DNA from: Clostridiales bacterium
Lineage (GTDB): Bacteria; Bacillota; Clostridia; Christensenellales; Aristaeellaceae
DNA: 62,134 bases
Assembly (NCBI GenBank): GCA_015056125.1
Contig: SVGW01000005.1
Location: 1-62,134 of the forward strand
Direction of reading: 5' to 3'
The translations under genes and the position numbers were made by a program. Below are positions 1 through 9,400 of this stretch, one piece after another. Positions within the stretch are counted from its first letter, which is position 1, and the number at the start of each line of letters is the position of its first letter. The notes under the pieces were generated by a model that was not told the origin of the DNA, searched no databases, and was given only the letters and a program-made list of their open reading frames with translations.

Positions 1-183
1 TGTGGCGGATACAGCGAAGCGGAGGAATCGAGCGAAAGGGAGAATTGCGACCGGTAGGAAGCAAGGCGACCTTTGAGCTCGCGGAATACGGCCCTTCGAC
101 GCATCCCAAGGGTTTTTTGACAGTCTGAAGCCCACAGATATATCCGTAGGCTTTGATGGGAGCATCTTTACTCCTGCGTTTCG
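1..183. other. Left-edge non-coding stretch, probable diverged 3'-flank repeat
   Basis: No gene can be supported. The first 57 bases are open in all three plus frames but match nothing I recognise, so a gene tail entering from the left cannot be excluded. Read on the minus strand, the stretch starts after the glgA stop with an imperfect hairpin (AAGCCTAC with GTGGGCTT, about 127-153) followed by CAGACTGTCAAAAAACCC. This is the same order as the repeat modules further along the window (GC stem, then CAGACTGAGACAAACCC). I therefore infer a diverged copy of that family acting as the glgA 3' region. Confidence 0.4.
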
Positions 184-1815
184 TTATTCCGCCTTGGGCT
201 TACGGGTGCGGGGCTTTTTTTCCGCCGCAGGCTTTTCTTCGGTTTCTGCCTTGGGTTTCCGAGTACGGGTTTTCTTTTCCGCGGCAGGCTTTTCTTCGGT
301 TTCTGCCTTGGGTTTCCGGGCCCGGGGCTTTTTCACAGGCGCAGGGGCTTCTTGGGCTGCAGCGGTCGCAGGCGCATCATGGCCCAGCATATCCCGATAC
401 AAAGAGAGATATACTTCCGCAGAATGGCCCCAGGAATAATCTCCGTTCATGGCGCGGCTCTGCAAAAGCTGCCATACCTGCTTCTGCTCCTGATAGAAAA
501 ACAGGGCGCGGCGCAGGGTATAGAGCATATCATGGGCATTATAATTGAAGAAGGTGAAGCCGTTACCGGCATTATTGGCTTCATTATAGGAAAGCACGGT
601 ATCCCTCAGGCCGCCGGTTTCGCGAACCACAGGCAGGGTGCCATAGCGCAGGGCGATCATCTGAGACAAGCCGCAGGGCTCAAACTGAGAGGGCATCAGG
701 AACACATCCGCGCCGGCATAGATCCGATGGGCCAGGGCGCCATCCATCTTGAAGCGGGCGGCCACCCTGCCGGGATAATGCTGCTCGGCCCAGCTGAACA
801 GATTCACATACTTGGCATCGCCCATGCCCAGCACCACCAGCTGCACCTTTTCAGACATAATTTCCCCAATCACCCGATCCACCAGATCCAGGCCCTTCTG
901 ATTGCTCAGACGGCTGATAATGGCCACGATGGGGGTATCCTCACTCTGCTCCAGGCCCAGTTCTTCCTGCAGGGCGCGCTTGCAAAGGGCCTTGCCGCTT
1001 ACGTCATCCGCGGTATAGTGGGCAGGAATCAGCGGATCGGTAGCAGGATTATATTCCTTGATGTCGATGCCGTTGAGCACGCCGGAGAGATGCTCACGCT
1101 TGGCCCGCAGCAGCCCATCCATCCGTTCGCCGTAGTAGGCGGTCTGGATTTCTTCGGCATAAGAGGGGCTCACGGTAGTGATCTCATCGCCATACACCAG
1201 GCCAGCCTTCATAAAGTTGGCGCAGCCATAGCATTCCAGCTTATCGTTGGTGAAATATTCATCCCCAATGCCCAGCACATCCTGCACATCCGGGATACCG
1301 AAAATCCCCTGATACTGGAGATTGTGGATGGTATACACCGTTTTTATATTTTCGTAGAAGGGCAGATGCTGATACTGGATGCGCAGCAGCGCCGGGGTCA
1401 TGCCGCTCTGCCAATCGTGGGCATGGATGATATCGGGCTGGAACTGCAAAAGCGTCAGGGCGTTTAAGCAAGCGCGGCAGAAGAAGCCAAAGCGCTCATG
1501 CTCATCCCCACCCAGGCCGTAAATATAGCTGCGGCCATAGTAGTATTTATTATCTACGAAGTAGTAGGTGACGCCGTCCTTTTTCAAAGCCTCGATGCCG
1601 CAATACTGCTTGCGCCAGCCAAGCTCCACTTCAAAATCCACCACATGCTCCATATCCTTCACATACTCATGGGGGACGGCGCTGTACAAGGGCAGCATCA
1701 CTCTCACATCATGGCCTTTTTCAGCCAGCACAGGGGCCAGAGCGCCTACCACGTCCGCCAGGCCGCCTGTTTTGCAAAACGGCACGCACTCGGAAGCCGT
1801 AAACAGAATCTTCAT
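184..1815 (-). CDS. glgA: Glycogen synthase GlgA with repetitive basic C-terminal tail
   Basis: Transfers glucose from ADP-glucose to the non-reducing end of alpha-1,4-glucan (GT5, GT-B fold, cytosol). The N-terminus has the ADP-glucose-binding KTGGLADV motif at residues 15-22, and the C-terminal half has the conserved EPCGLSQMIALRYG and RETGGL segments. The enzyme ends near residue 475, the usual family length. The remaining roughly 70 residues are an Ala/Pro/Lys tail with about 2.5 copies of a 19-residue repeat (core RKPKAETEEKPAAEKK). Start ATG follows an AGGAGG-type site. It lies 145 bp after glgD and has its own promoter and an upstream terminator, so it may be transcribed partly apart from glgBCD. 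The tail is unusual for the family. Confidence 0.95.
   Translation of the reverse strand: MKILFTASECVPFCKTGGLADVVGALAPVLAEKGHDVRVMLPLYSAVPHEYVKDMEHVVDFEVELGWRKQYCGIEALKKDGVTYYFVDNKYYYGRSYIYGLGGDEHERFGFFCRACLNALTLLQFQPDIIHAHDWQSGMTPALLRIQYQHLPFYENIKTVYTIHNLQYQGIFGIPDVQDVLGIGDEYFTNDKLECYGCANFMKAGLVYGDEITTVSPSYAEEIQTAYYGERMDGLLRAKREHLSGVLNGIDIKEYNPATDPLIPAHYTADDVSGKALCKRALQEELGLEQSEDTPIVAIISRLSNQKGLDLVDRVIGEIMSEKVQLVVLGMGDAKYVNLFSWAEQHYPGRVAARFKMDGALAHRIYAGADVFLMPSQFEPCGLSQMIALRYGTLPVVRETGGLRDTVLSYNEANNAGNGFTFFNYNAHDMLYTLRRALFFYQEQKQVWQLLQSRAMNGDYSWGHSAEVYLSLYRDMLGHDAPATAAAQEAPAPVKKPRARKPKAETEEKPAAEKKTRTRKPKAETEEKPAAEKKPRTRKPKAE
187..344. repeat. 57-bp tandem repeats in the 3' end of glgA
   Basis: A 57-bp unit repeats about 2.5 times: for example GGCTTTTCTTCGG occurs at 230 and again at 287, and TCTGCCTTGGGTTTCCG at 245 and 302. 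It keeps the glgA frame and encodes the 19-residue Lys/Arg/Pro/Glu repeats. Copies differ mainly at one codon (Thr or Pro) and at synonymous sites. Confidence 0.9.
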
Positions 1816-1880
1816 TCGGGGAATTTCCTCCTTTTATATTCGCCGATATGCCTGCATGCTTTTTCAGGCACAACCCGGGC

Positions 1881-1909
1881 AGTATACCACAATTCTTTCA
1901 AAGAATCAA
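1881..1909 (-). promoter_or_regulatory. Promoter for glgA
   Basis: Minus strand TTGATT, 17-nt spacer, TATACT. It lies between the glgD/glgA intercistronic hairpin and the glgA start, so glgA has a sigma-A-type promoter of its own. Confidence 0.65.
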
Positions 1910-1927
1910 CCGTTTTTCCAGCAAAAT

Positions 1928-1950
1928 GAAAGACCGGCAAGCGGTCTTTC
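1928..1950 (-). terminator. Hairpin between glgD and glgA
   Basis: Perfect 8-bp stem GAAAGACC/GGTCTTTC with a 7-nt loop, 11 bp past the glgD stop and upstream of the glgA promoter. The U-tract on the minus strand is short (ATTTTG), so it may be a partial terminator or an mRNA 3'-end stabiliser. Confidence 0.55.
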
Positions 1951-1960
1951 ATTTTCTATT

Positions 1961-3082
1961 TTACACGATCATATTCTTGGTGATCACGATGGGATAGCTT
2001 CTGGGGGCCAGTAGCTTGGTATTTTCCCGGATGGTGGCCTGTTTGTCCAAAATGCAGTGCTGCAGTTCGGCGCCCGATTGCACCAGGCCGTCCTGCATAA
2101 TGATGCTATCCTTCACCACGGCGCCTTTTTCCACATGCACGCCCCGGAAGAGGATGCTGTTTTCCACGGTGCCTTCTACCACGCAGCCATCGGCAACGAG
2201 AGAATTTTTCACCTGGGCGCCGTTCAGATACTGGGAAGGCATTTCATCCCGCAGTTTGGTCAGCACAGGGCGATCCTTGGGGAAAAGATCGGCCCGGGTA
2301 TCCTTGTCCAGCAGATCCATGGAGCAATCAAAATATGCCTGCACGGAATCCAGATGCCACACCTTGCCCTTGTGCTCAAACCCCTTCACCTTCAGGGAAC
2401 CGTCATAAATGCCGTTCATCAACAGATCACGGGTCAGGTGATATTGGCCGCGGGATACAGCCTGATCCACCAGGGAGATCAGCAGTTCCCGGCGCACGCA
2501 GAAGGTTTCCATATAGGTATAGGGCAGGCGGGCGATGGCGGGATCCACTTCCAGAGCGGATACGCGTCCGTCTTCTTCCACCTGGATATACCGGCCCATG
2601 CCGTTGCGGCGCATGGCGGAATCCTTGGTATAGAGCAGGGTAATATCAGCGCCGGAGGCCTCGTGAGCTTCCGCCATTTCATCAAACTTGGCAGAAAAGA
2701 GCATATGGGTATCGGTGATGACCACATAGCGCTCCTTGCTGCGGCGCAGATAATGCAAATTGGAGCGCAGCGCATCCAGGAAGCCGGAATACACACCCAC
2801 GTTATCCTTGGTCAGGAAGGGCGGCAGAATCACCAGACCGGACCGCTTGCCGTGCAGATCCCACTCCCTGCCGGAGCCCAGGTGGTCCATAAGGCTATTG
2901 TAATTGCGCTGAGCAATCACGCCCACATTGCGCACGCCGCTGCCCACCATAGCGGAAAGCGGGAAGTCAATCAGCCGATAGCGGCCGCAAAGCGGCACGG
3001 CGGCAACGGCGCGGGAAGCAGTGAGTTCTCTAAGCTGCGCATCCCTTTCGCCGGTATAAATAATGCCCATTATATTTTTCAT
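1961..3082 (-). CDS. glgD: GlgD, non-catalytic subunit of glucose-1-phosphate adenylyltransferase
   Basis: Partner of GlgC in the hetero-oligomeric ADP-glucose pyrophosphorylase of Firmicutes. It keeps the nucleotidyltransferase scaffold (RYRLIDFPLSAMVGSG near residue 33) and a C-terminal left-handed beta-helix. It has lost the catalytic signature: where GlgC has GGQGSRLG and [11 protein letters not shown], this protein has YTGERDAQLRE and AVAAVPLCGRYR, and the Glg[11 protein letters not shown] is TDTHMLFSAKF. This fits the known role of GlgD as an allosteric or regulatory subunit. The gap to glgC is 17 nt and holds the ribosome site GGAAGGGG, so the two are cotranscribed. Confidence 0.93.
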   Translation of the reverse strand: MKNIMGIIYTGERDAQLRELTASRAVAAVPLCGRYRLIDFPLSAMVGSGVRNVGVIAQRNYNSLMDHLGSGREWDLHGKRSGLVILPPFLTKDNVGVYSGFLDALRSNLHYLRRSKERYVVITDTHMLFSAKFDEMAEAHEASGADITLLYTKDSAMRRNGMGRYIQVEEDGRVSALEVDPAIARLPYTYMETFCVRRELLISLVDQAVSRGQYHLTRDLLMNGIYDGSLKVKGFEHKGKVWHLDSVQAYFDCSMDLLDKDTRADLFPKDRPVLTKLRDEMPSQYLNGAQVKNSLVADGCVVEGTVENSILFRGVHVEKGAVVKDSIIMQDGLVQSGAELQHCILDKQATIRENTKLLAPRSYPIVITKNMIV

Positions 3083-3099
3083 GGTTGCTTACCCCTTCC

Positions 3100-4275
3100 T
3101 CAGCCTTCGCCAAATTGCTCGCCAGCCTTCACCACGGCGCCGCAGGGCACCACAGCATCCTGGCCTACCACGGCGATCAGGCCTTCGCCTTCGCCAACCT
3201 GCGCATCCTTGGAAACCACGGCATTTTCAGCCACAATGGCCCTTCTCACCACAGCGCCCGCTTCGATCTTCGCCCCGGGCATGATCACACTGTCAATCAC
3301 CTGAGCGCCTTCTTCCACCACCACGCCGGAGGAGAGGATGGAATGCACCGCGCTGCCCATCACTTCGCAGCCCTCGGTGATCAGGCTGTTTTCCACATGG
3401 CAGGTAGGTGCCAGATACTGGGGCAGCATGCCCAGGTTACGGGCATAGATGCGGAATTTCTTATCATGCAGATTGATTTCCGGGTCTTTTTCCAGCAGAT
3501 CCATATTGGCTTCCCACAGGCTTTCGATGGTGCCCACGTCCTTCCAATAATCGTTGAAGGAGTAGGCCACCATGCGCTGGCCGTCCTTGAGCATGGTAGG
3601 AATGATATTTTTGCCAAAGTCGTTGGAGGAGTTGGGGTCCTGATCATCGGCGATGAGATACTGCTTCAGCTTTTCCCAGGTAAACACATACACGCCCATG
3701 GACGCGTTGTTGGACTTGGGATTGGCGGGTTTTTCTTCAAATTCGGTGATATTGTCGTTGGCATCGGTATTCATAATGCCAAAGCGGCTGGCTTCTTCCC
3801 AGGGCACCTGGCGCACGGCGATGGTGGCGTCCGCCTGATGGGCCTCATGATGGGCGATCATGGCAGCGTAGTCCATCTTATAAATATGATCGCCGGAGAG
3901 GATGAGCACATAATCGGGATCATACTGGGCGATAAAGGCCAGGTTCTGGAAGATAGCGTTGGCCGTTCCCTTATACCATTCGCCGGTTTTTCCGGTGTGG
4001 TAGGGAGGCAACACAAACACGCCGCCGGACACCAAGTCCAGATCCCAGGGAGCGCCGCTGGCGATATAGGCATTGAGCTCCAGGGGCTGATACTGGGTGA
4101 GCACGCCCACTACGTCAATGCCTGAATTGGAGCAGTTGGACAGGGGGAAATCAATGATCCGGTATTTCCCACCATAGGGAACAGCAGGCTTGGCCATGTG
4201 CCGCGTGAGAATTCCCAGACGGCTCCCCTGGCCGCCAGCCAGCAGCATGGCAACACAGCGCTTTTTGCGAAGCAT
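3100..4275 (-). CDS. glgC: Glucose-1-phosphate adenylyltransferase GlgC
   Basis: Makes ADP-glucose from ATP and glucose-1-phosphate, the committed step of bacterial glycogen synthesis. The N-terminal nucleotide-binding motif ([10 protein letters not shown], residues 12-21), [19 protein letters not shown], the catalytic SGDHIYKMD segment and the C-terminal beta-helix are all present. Length 391 residues is normal. Start ATG is preceded by AAGGAGG. The 149-bp gap from glgB shows no convincing terminator, so it probably belongs to the glgB-led transcript. Confidence 0.95.
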   Translation of the reverse strand: MLRKKRCVAMLLAGGQGSRLGILTRHMAKPAVPYGGKYRIIDFPLSNCSNSGIDVVGVLTQYQPLELNAYIASGAPWDLDLVSGGVFVLPPYHTGKTGEWYKGTANAIFQNLAFIAQYDPDYVLILSGDHIYKMDYAAMIAHHEAHQADATIAVRQVPWEEASRFGIMNTDANDNITEFEEKPANPKSNNASMGVYVFTWEKLKQYLIADDQDPNSSNDFGKNIIPTMLKDGQRMVAYSFNDYWKDVGTIESLWEANMDLLEKDPEINLHDKKFRIYARNLGMLPQYLAPTCHVENSLITEGCEVMGSAVHSILSSGVVVEEGAQVIDSVIMPGAKIEAGAVVRRAIVAENAVVSKDAQVGEGEGLIAVVGQDAVVPCGAVVKAGEQFGEG

Positions 4276-4424
4276 GATGAAAAGACCTCCTTATGATTTG
4301 GTTCTTTGCCTTATTTCCTGCGGCAAAAAACCTGTTTCAAGCATGTACAAATATTTACATTCGCGGTGTTTTCAGAAAATCCTTTAATCGGATGTATTTT
4401 TCCCAAAATATACATTATTTTTAC

Positions 4425-6344
4425 CTATTTTGATATCTTTTTCACTTGAAAATACACAGTAGCCAAGGGCGGAGCGCATACCAAGCAGGAAAAGGGCTGT
4501 TTTTCATAGGGAATGGGCTCTGCCCGGACGGGAACGCTGTGGTATTGACCGCTTCCTCCAAGCTCCGCCTGATCCGAATTGAAAATCTCCGTCAGGCAAC
4601 AATCATAAGGCAGCCCGATCCGGTATTGAGCATCGGGATGGGGGGTAAAATTGGTGAGGCACACAAGGGGAGCGCATCGGCCTGCGCTGCGCATAAAGGC
4701 CACGGTACTCCCCTCCCAATTATCCACCGACAGCCATTGGAAGCCTTCCCATCCGTCATCCACTCGGTGCAGAGCAGGAAGCTTTCGGTAAAGATGATTC
4801 AGCCGGTATACACACTCCTGCAATTCGGGGTGCATGGGATCATCCAGAAGATGCCATTCCAATTCGGCCTGCTCCTGCCATTCTGAGCGCTGGCCAAATT
4901 CCCCACCCATAAACAGCAGCTTTTTTCCGGGATGGGCCATCATATAGCCATACAGCGCCCTGAGCCCGGCAAATTTCTGCCACGCATTGCCCGGATGCTT
5001 TTCCAGCATGGAGCGCTTTAAATGCACTACTTCGTCATGGGAAAAAGGCAGAATATAATGCTCGCTGAATGCATAGCACAGTGAAAATGTAAGCTTATCG
5101 TGATGATATTTTCGGTATATGGGATCCTTGCCGATATAGAAAAGCATATCGTTCATCCAGCCCATATTCCATTTAAAATCAAATCCCAGGCCGCCCTCGC
5201 TTACCGGATGGGTTACCTGCGGGAATGCGGAGGATTCTTCTGCGATCATGATGGCTCCCGGGCATTTTTCCTTCACCGCTTCATTGAGGCTGCGGAGAAA
5301 TGCCACGGCTTCCCCATTCACATTGCCCTCATCCTGATTTGGTATCCACGCGCCGGATTGCCTGTCAAAATCGTGATAGATCATGCAGCTTACCGCATCG
5401 CACCTGAGCCCGTCCGCGTGATATTCTTTGAGCCAATACAGGGCGTTGGATAAAAGAAAACTTTTCACTTCGCCCCTTGCATAGTCAAAGAGCAGCGTAC
5501 CCCACCGGGGCATTTCGGCCCGGCGCCCATCCCCGGGCTCATAGCAGGCCTCGCCGTCAAATTTTTCAAGTCCCCACTCATCCTTGGGAAAATGGGCAGG
5601 CACCCAATCCAAAATCACGCCTATTCCCGCCTGATGCAGCCGATTGATCAATTCCCGCAATTGATCCGGATCCCCGTATCGGGCGGTGGGAGAAAAATAT
5701 CCCGTCACCTGATAGCCCCAGGAGCCGTCGAAAGGATGCTCCATCAACGGCAGAAATTCCACATGGGTATATCCCATTTCTCTCACGTATGGAATCAGGG
5801 AATCGGCCAGCTGCGAATACGTTTTCACCCGTCCACCTCTGCCCCGCAGCCAGCTGCCAAGGTGCATTTCATAGATGTTCACAGGCGATCTTTGAGCATT
5901 CCATTTCAGGCGCTTTTCCATCCACACCCCATCGTTCCATCGATAGCCGGACAGATCGTAAAGCACGCTGGCATGCCGGGGCCTTTGCTCGCTGAAAAAG
6001 CCATAAGGGTCGCTTTTCAAGCGCCATACGCCGTCATTCCCCAGCACCGCATACTGATATGCATGCAGCCGTTCCTTTTCTTTTCCTTTTGTCAATAGGG
6101 AAGCGGGCAAGCCAAGCTCCCAAATGCCATCCTCGCCTTTTTCCATAGGATATTTTTCATAGGCCCACTGGCAAAACGCCCCTGTTACACATACTTTTTT
6201 TGCCTGGGGCGCCCATACGGCAAAGTGCCAGCAGGGCGTTTTGCCGCTCATGGCCGGATGCGCTCCCAAAAAAGCATAGGCGTCGGTGCACGATCCTGCA
6301 TGAAACTGTTCCCTTTCCACGGCATCAGGCAGAATCCATCGCAT
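4425..6344 (-). CDS. glgB: 1,4-alpha-glucan branching enzyme (bacterial type)
   Basis: Cuts alpha-1,4-glucan and re-attaches the piece through alpha-1,6 links (GH13). An N-terminal carbohydrate-binding region (AFLGAHP; HFAVWAPQAKKVCVTG) is followed by the GH13 barrel. The barrel has DGLRCDAVSCMIY (nucleophile Asp), IMIAEESS (acid/base Glu) and PFSHDEV (stabilising Asp), then a beta domain. I start at the ATG of MRWILPD because AAAGGAG lies 9 nt upstream. A longer TTG start at 6365 would place that ribosome site inside the gene. First gene of the minus-strand glycogen operon; a second, different branching enzyme lies at 47143-49158. Confidence 0.93.
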   Translation of the reverse strand: MRWILPDAVEREQFHAGSCTDAYAFLGAHPAMSGKTPCWHFAVWAPQAKKVCVTGAFCQWAYEKYPMEKGEDGIWELGLPASLLTKGKEKERLHAYQYAVLGNDGVWRLKSDPYGFFSEQRPRHASVLYDLSGYRWNDGVWMEKRLKWNAQRSPVNIYEMHLGSWLRGRGGRVKTYSQLADSLIPYVREMGYTHVEFLPLMEHPFDGSWGYQVTGYFSPTARYGDPDQLRELINRLHQAGIGVILDWVPAHFPKDEWGLEKFDGEACYEPGDGRRAEMPRWGTLLFDYARGEVKSFLLSNALYWLKEYHADGLRCDAVSCMIYHDFDRQSGAWIPNQDEGNVNGEAVAFLRSLNEAVKEKCPGAIMIAEESSAFPQVTHPVSEGGLGFDFKWNMGWMNDMLFYIGKDPIYRKYHHDKLTFSLCYAFSEHYILPFSHDEVVHLKRSMLEKHPGNAWQKFAGLRALYGYMMAHPGKKLLFMGGEFGQRSEWQEQAELEWHLLDDPMHPELQECVYRLNHLYRKLPALHRVDDGWEGFQWLSVDNWEGSTVAFMRSAGRCAPLVCLTNFTPHPDAQYRIGLPYDCCLTEIFNSDQAELGGSGQYHSVPVRAEPIPYEKQPFSCLVCAPPLATVYFQVKKISK

Positions 6345-6395
6345 ACATCTACGCTCCTTTGGCAACAGCAGATTTTATCTTTTGTTCCTTTTTTG

Positions 6396-6424
6396 ATTAT
6401 AGCATGCGCCTGGCAAATTTTCCA
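6396..6424 (-). promoter_or_regulatory. Extended -10 promoter for the glg operon
   Basis: On the minus strand TGGAAA, 17-nt spacer, TATAAT, preceded by TG plus one base (TGCTATAAT, an extended -10). It is about 52 bp from the glgB start. Confidence 0.65.
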
Positions 6425-6484
6425 GTTTTTTATTTTGCTTTTCTGCGCACACTACTGGAAATTCATTGCATCCGGAGGCTATTC

Positions 6485-9400
6485 ATGGATCATGCTGTTT
6501 TTTCCGGGGCCTCTGCCCTGACCTATGCTTCCCTTCGCGCACCCGCCCGCCTGCTTTCCTCCATCCAAAATGCATCCGGGGCGCTGCGCTCTATCCCCCG
6601 GGAGGATCTTTCCCCGGCCGGCTTATGGATGGAAGATCACGCTCGATTTCTCCTGGGTGAAGCTGATGCATTGCGCCGCGCCCTCAAAAATGCACCCCGG
6701 CTTCCGGGAGGGCATCGGGAGCCCCGAATTTTATCCCTGGCCCGCCTTATTTGCCGGGAAGGAAAAGGAGAAATCAGCGCGCCTTTGATCCTGCGCACCG
6801 CCCGGCATTTTTTTGCCGACGCAGAAATAACCCAGGCGGAACTGCATTATCTTTCCAGCGCCCTGGCCGTGGCTCTCTTTGAAAAATTAGCCCCGGTATT
6901 TTCTGCCTGCCAGGAGGAAAAAAGGCGTCTCTTGTCGGCCCGGAAATGGATCAGAGATTTGGAGGAGGGCCATCATCCCACCCTGCCCGGGGATGTGATG
7001 CTCACAGAAAAAATAATCGCCCTGCTTTCTGTGGCAGAACACGCGCAAGGGCTGCAATTTATCGATGAAATGCTTATGCAAAAGGGAAGCAGCACAGAAA
7101 AAATCACCCAGGAGGCCCATGAAAAAATGACGGAAATGGGCGAGGAAGCCGCTAAAGGAATTACTTCGTTGCGGCGCCTTTCCCGGCTTCCCTTTGATAA
7201 AATTCATGAGCGCCTAAGCCCCCTTGCCTATATTTTCAGAGAGGAAGAAACCTACCGGCAGATGGATGAAGAAAGCCGGCGCTGCTATCAGAATCGGGCA
7301 GCCCAGCTGGCCCGGCGCTTTCATGTGCAGGAAACCGCCGTGGCCCGGGCAGCCATGGCACTGAAAAAAAATCAGGAGGGCGCCCCGGGAGAAGCAGGCT
7401 ATTATCTATTGGAGCGCAGCGATTTAATTGCCGCATACCTGCTCAAAAGAAAGCCCGTTCCCCGGAATGAACGCGTGAGGGAACGCTTCTTTCTGCTCCC
7501 CCTGTATCTGGGAGCCTTTCTTGCGCTGCTTATCTCTCTTTCCCTTCATGCGCCCCTCTGGCTCATTCCTTCGATCCTGCTGGCGGTATCGGAATGCCTT
7601 CGCATTCCCTATTATCGGCTCCTTCGGCGGCATTTTCCTGCCCGCATGCTGCCCCGGCTGAAAATCGACCGGCTTTCCAAGGATCAGCGCACGCTGGTGG
7701 CCGTGCCCACCCTGCTCACCTCACGGAAGCAGGCGGTGCAGATGATTCGTCAGCTTTCGGTGCTCCGCTGCGCCAATCCCGATCCCAACTTGGAATTTAT
7801 GCTCCTGGCGGATTTTGCCGATTCCCCTGCCGAAAAAGATCCGCAGGATAACGAAATCATCCAAAGCGCCGCTGCTGCCATCCATGCCCTCAGCCAAAAA
7901 AAGGGCGGCGGCTTTTTTTACCTGCACAGGGAGCGCGCCTGGGATAAGGGGCAGCAGCGCTTTAGCGGCAGAGAGCGCAAACGGGGCGCTTTGGAATCAT
8001 TGAATCAGCTGCTTACTCAGGGCGCTTGCCAGGATGCTTTCTGCTATTCTTCCTGCGATCCTTCCTCCCTTAAAAATCGCTATGCCTACGTAATCACCCT
8101 GGACGCCGATACCTTTTTGCCCCCAGGCGCCGCTCACAAGCTCATTGGCGCCATGGCCCATCCTCTGCAAAAGGGGCGTATTGGTATCATTCAGCCCCGC
8201 ATGGAGGTATCTGCAGATACCGTGCGCACAAATACCCAGCGGCTGCTGGGAGGACAGGGCGGCGTGGATCCTTACAATCAAGCCACTCAGGATATTTATC
8301 AGGATGTGTTCTGCCGGGGTTCTTTTGTGGGCAAAGGAATTTACGAACCCAATTTATGGATGGCTCGATTGGAGGGGCGGCTGCCTGCAGGGCGATTGCT
8401 GAGCCATGATTTGATTGAGGGAGAAATAACCCAAAGCGCCCTGGCTTCCGATATCGTTTTATATGATGGCCACCCCGGAAAGCTGACCGGCTGGCAAAAG
8501 CGCCTTCACCGGTGGACCCGGGGCGATTGGCAGTTGCTTCCTTTCTTAAAGGATCAAAAGCTGTCCCTTCTTTCCCGACATAAAATATGGGATAATATGC
8601 GCCGCTCCCTTTTGCCTGCAGCCCAAGTGATCCTGCTTTTGGCAGCCGCCCTACTTGGCAATCCTTTTCTATGCCTGCTGGGGCTCCCCTGGCCCATACG
8701 GGGCATGGGCATCCGGCTGATGATGCTGCCCGCCAAAGCGCTGACCCTGCTGGACGCCATGTTCCGCGCCCTGTATCGGTTGCTGATCAGCAAAAGAGAA
8801 TTGCTCTCCTGGGTTACTGCCGCCCAGGCGGAGGCGGGCGGCCAGTTGCCCCTTTCCTGCACCCTTTCCCAGCTCATCGCCGGTACGGCCATGATTTTTT
8901 TCTCCCTTTTGCCCGGCGGCTTTCTTCCTTTGGTGTTCGCTGGGCTTGCCTGGGTGCTATCGCCCCTTTTTGCCCAGCAGGCAGACGCCCCGATCCGGGG
9001 CGAACTGAAATTCACTCCCCGGCAAAGAGAGGAAGTGCGCGCCCTGGCCCGGGATACCTGGCGTTTTTTTGAAGACACCGTCACCAAGGAGCACCACTTC
9101 CTGCCCCCTGACAACGTGCAGACCGAGCCGGATAAGGGCGCTGCCCTTCGCACCTCTCCCACCAATATCGGCCTGTATCTCCTTTCCTGTGCCGCTGCCA
9201 GAGAGCTGGGGTTTATCACCACCAAGGCCCTGTGCCAGCGTTTTTCCGATACCCTTTCCGCCCTGGAAAAAATGGATACCTGGCAGGGCCACCCCTATAA
9301 CTGGTACAGCCTGGAAAGCTGCCAGCCCCTGGCCCCGGCCTTTATTTCCACCGTGGATTCGGGCAATCTGGCGGGGTGCCTCATGGCCTGCGCCCAAATA

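Noticed and set aside
352..3304. Long plus-strand frames opposite glgA and glgD (352-1467, 2057-3304)
   Set aside because: Mirror the codon bias of well-supported glycogen genes; composition rich in His/Gln/Gly with no family features.
6200..6484. N-terminal extension of the cyclic glucan synthase into glgB
   Set aside because: The ribosome site GGAGG at 6474-6478 fixes the start at 6485, and the extension would overlap glgB.
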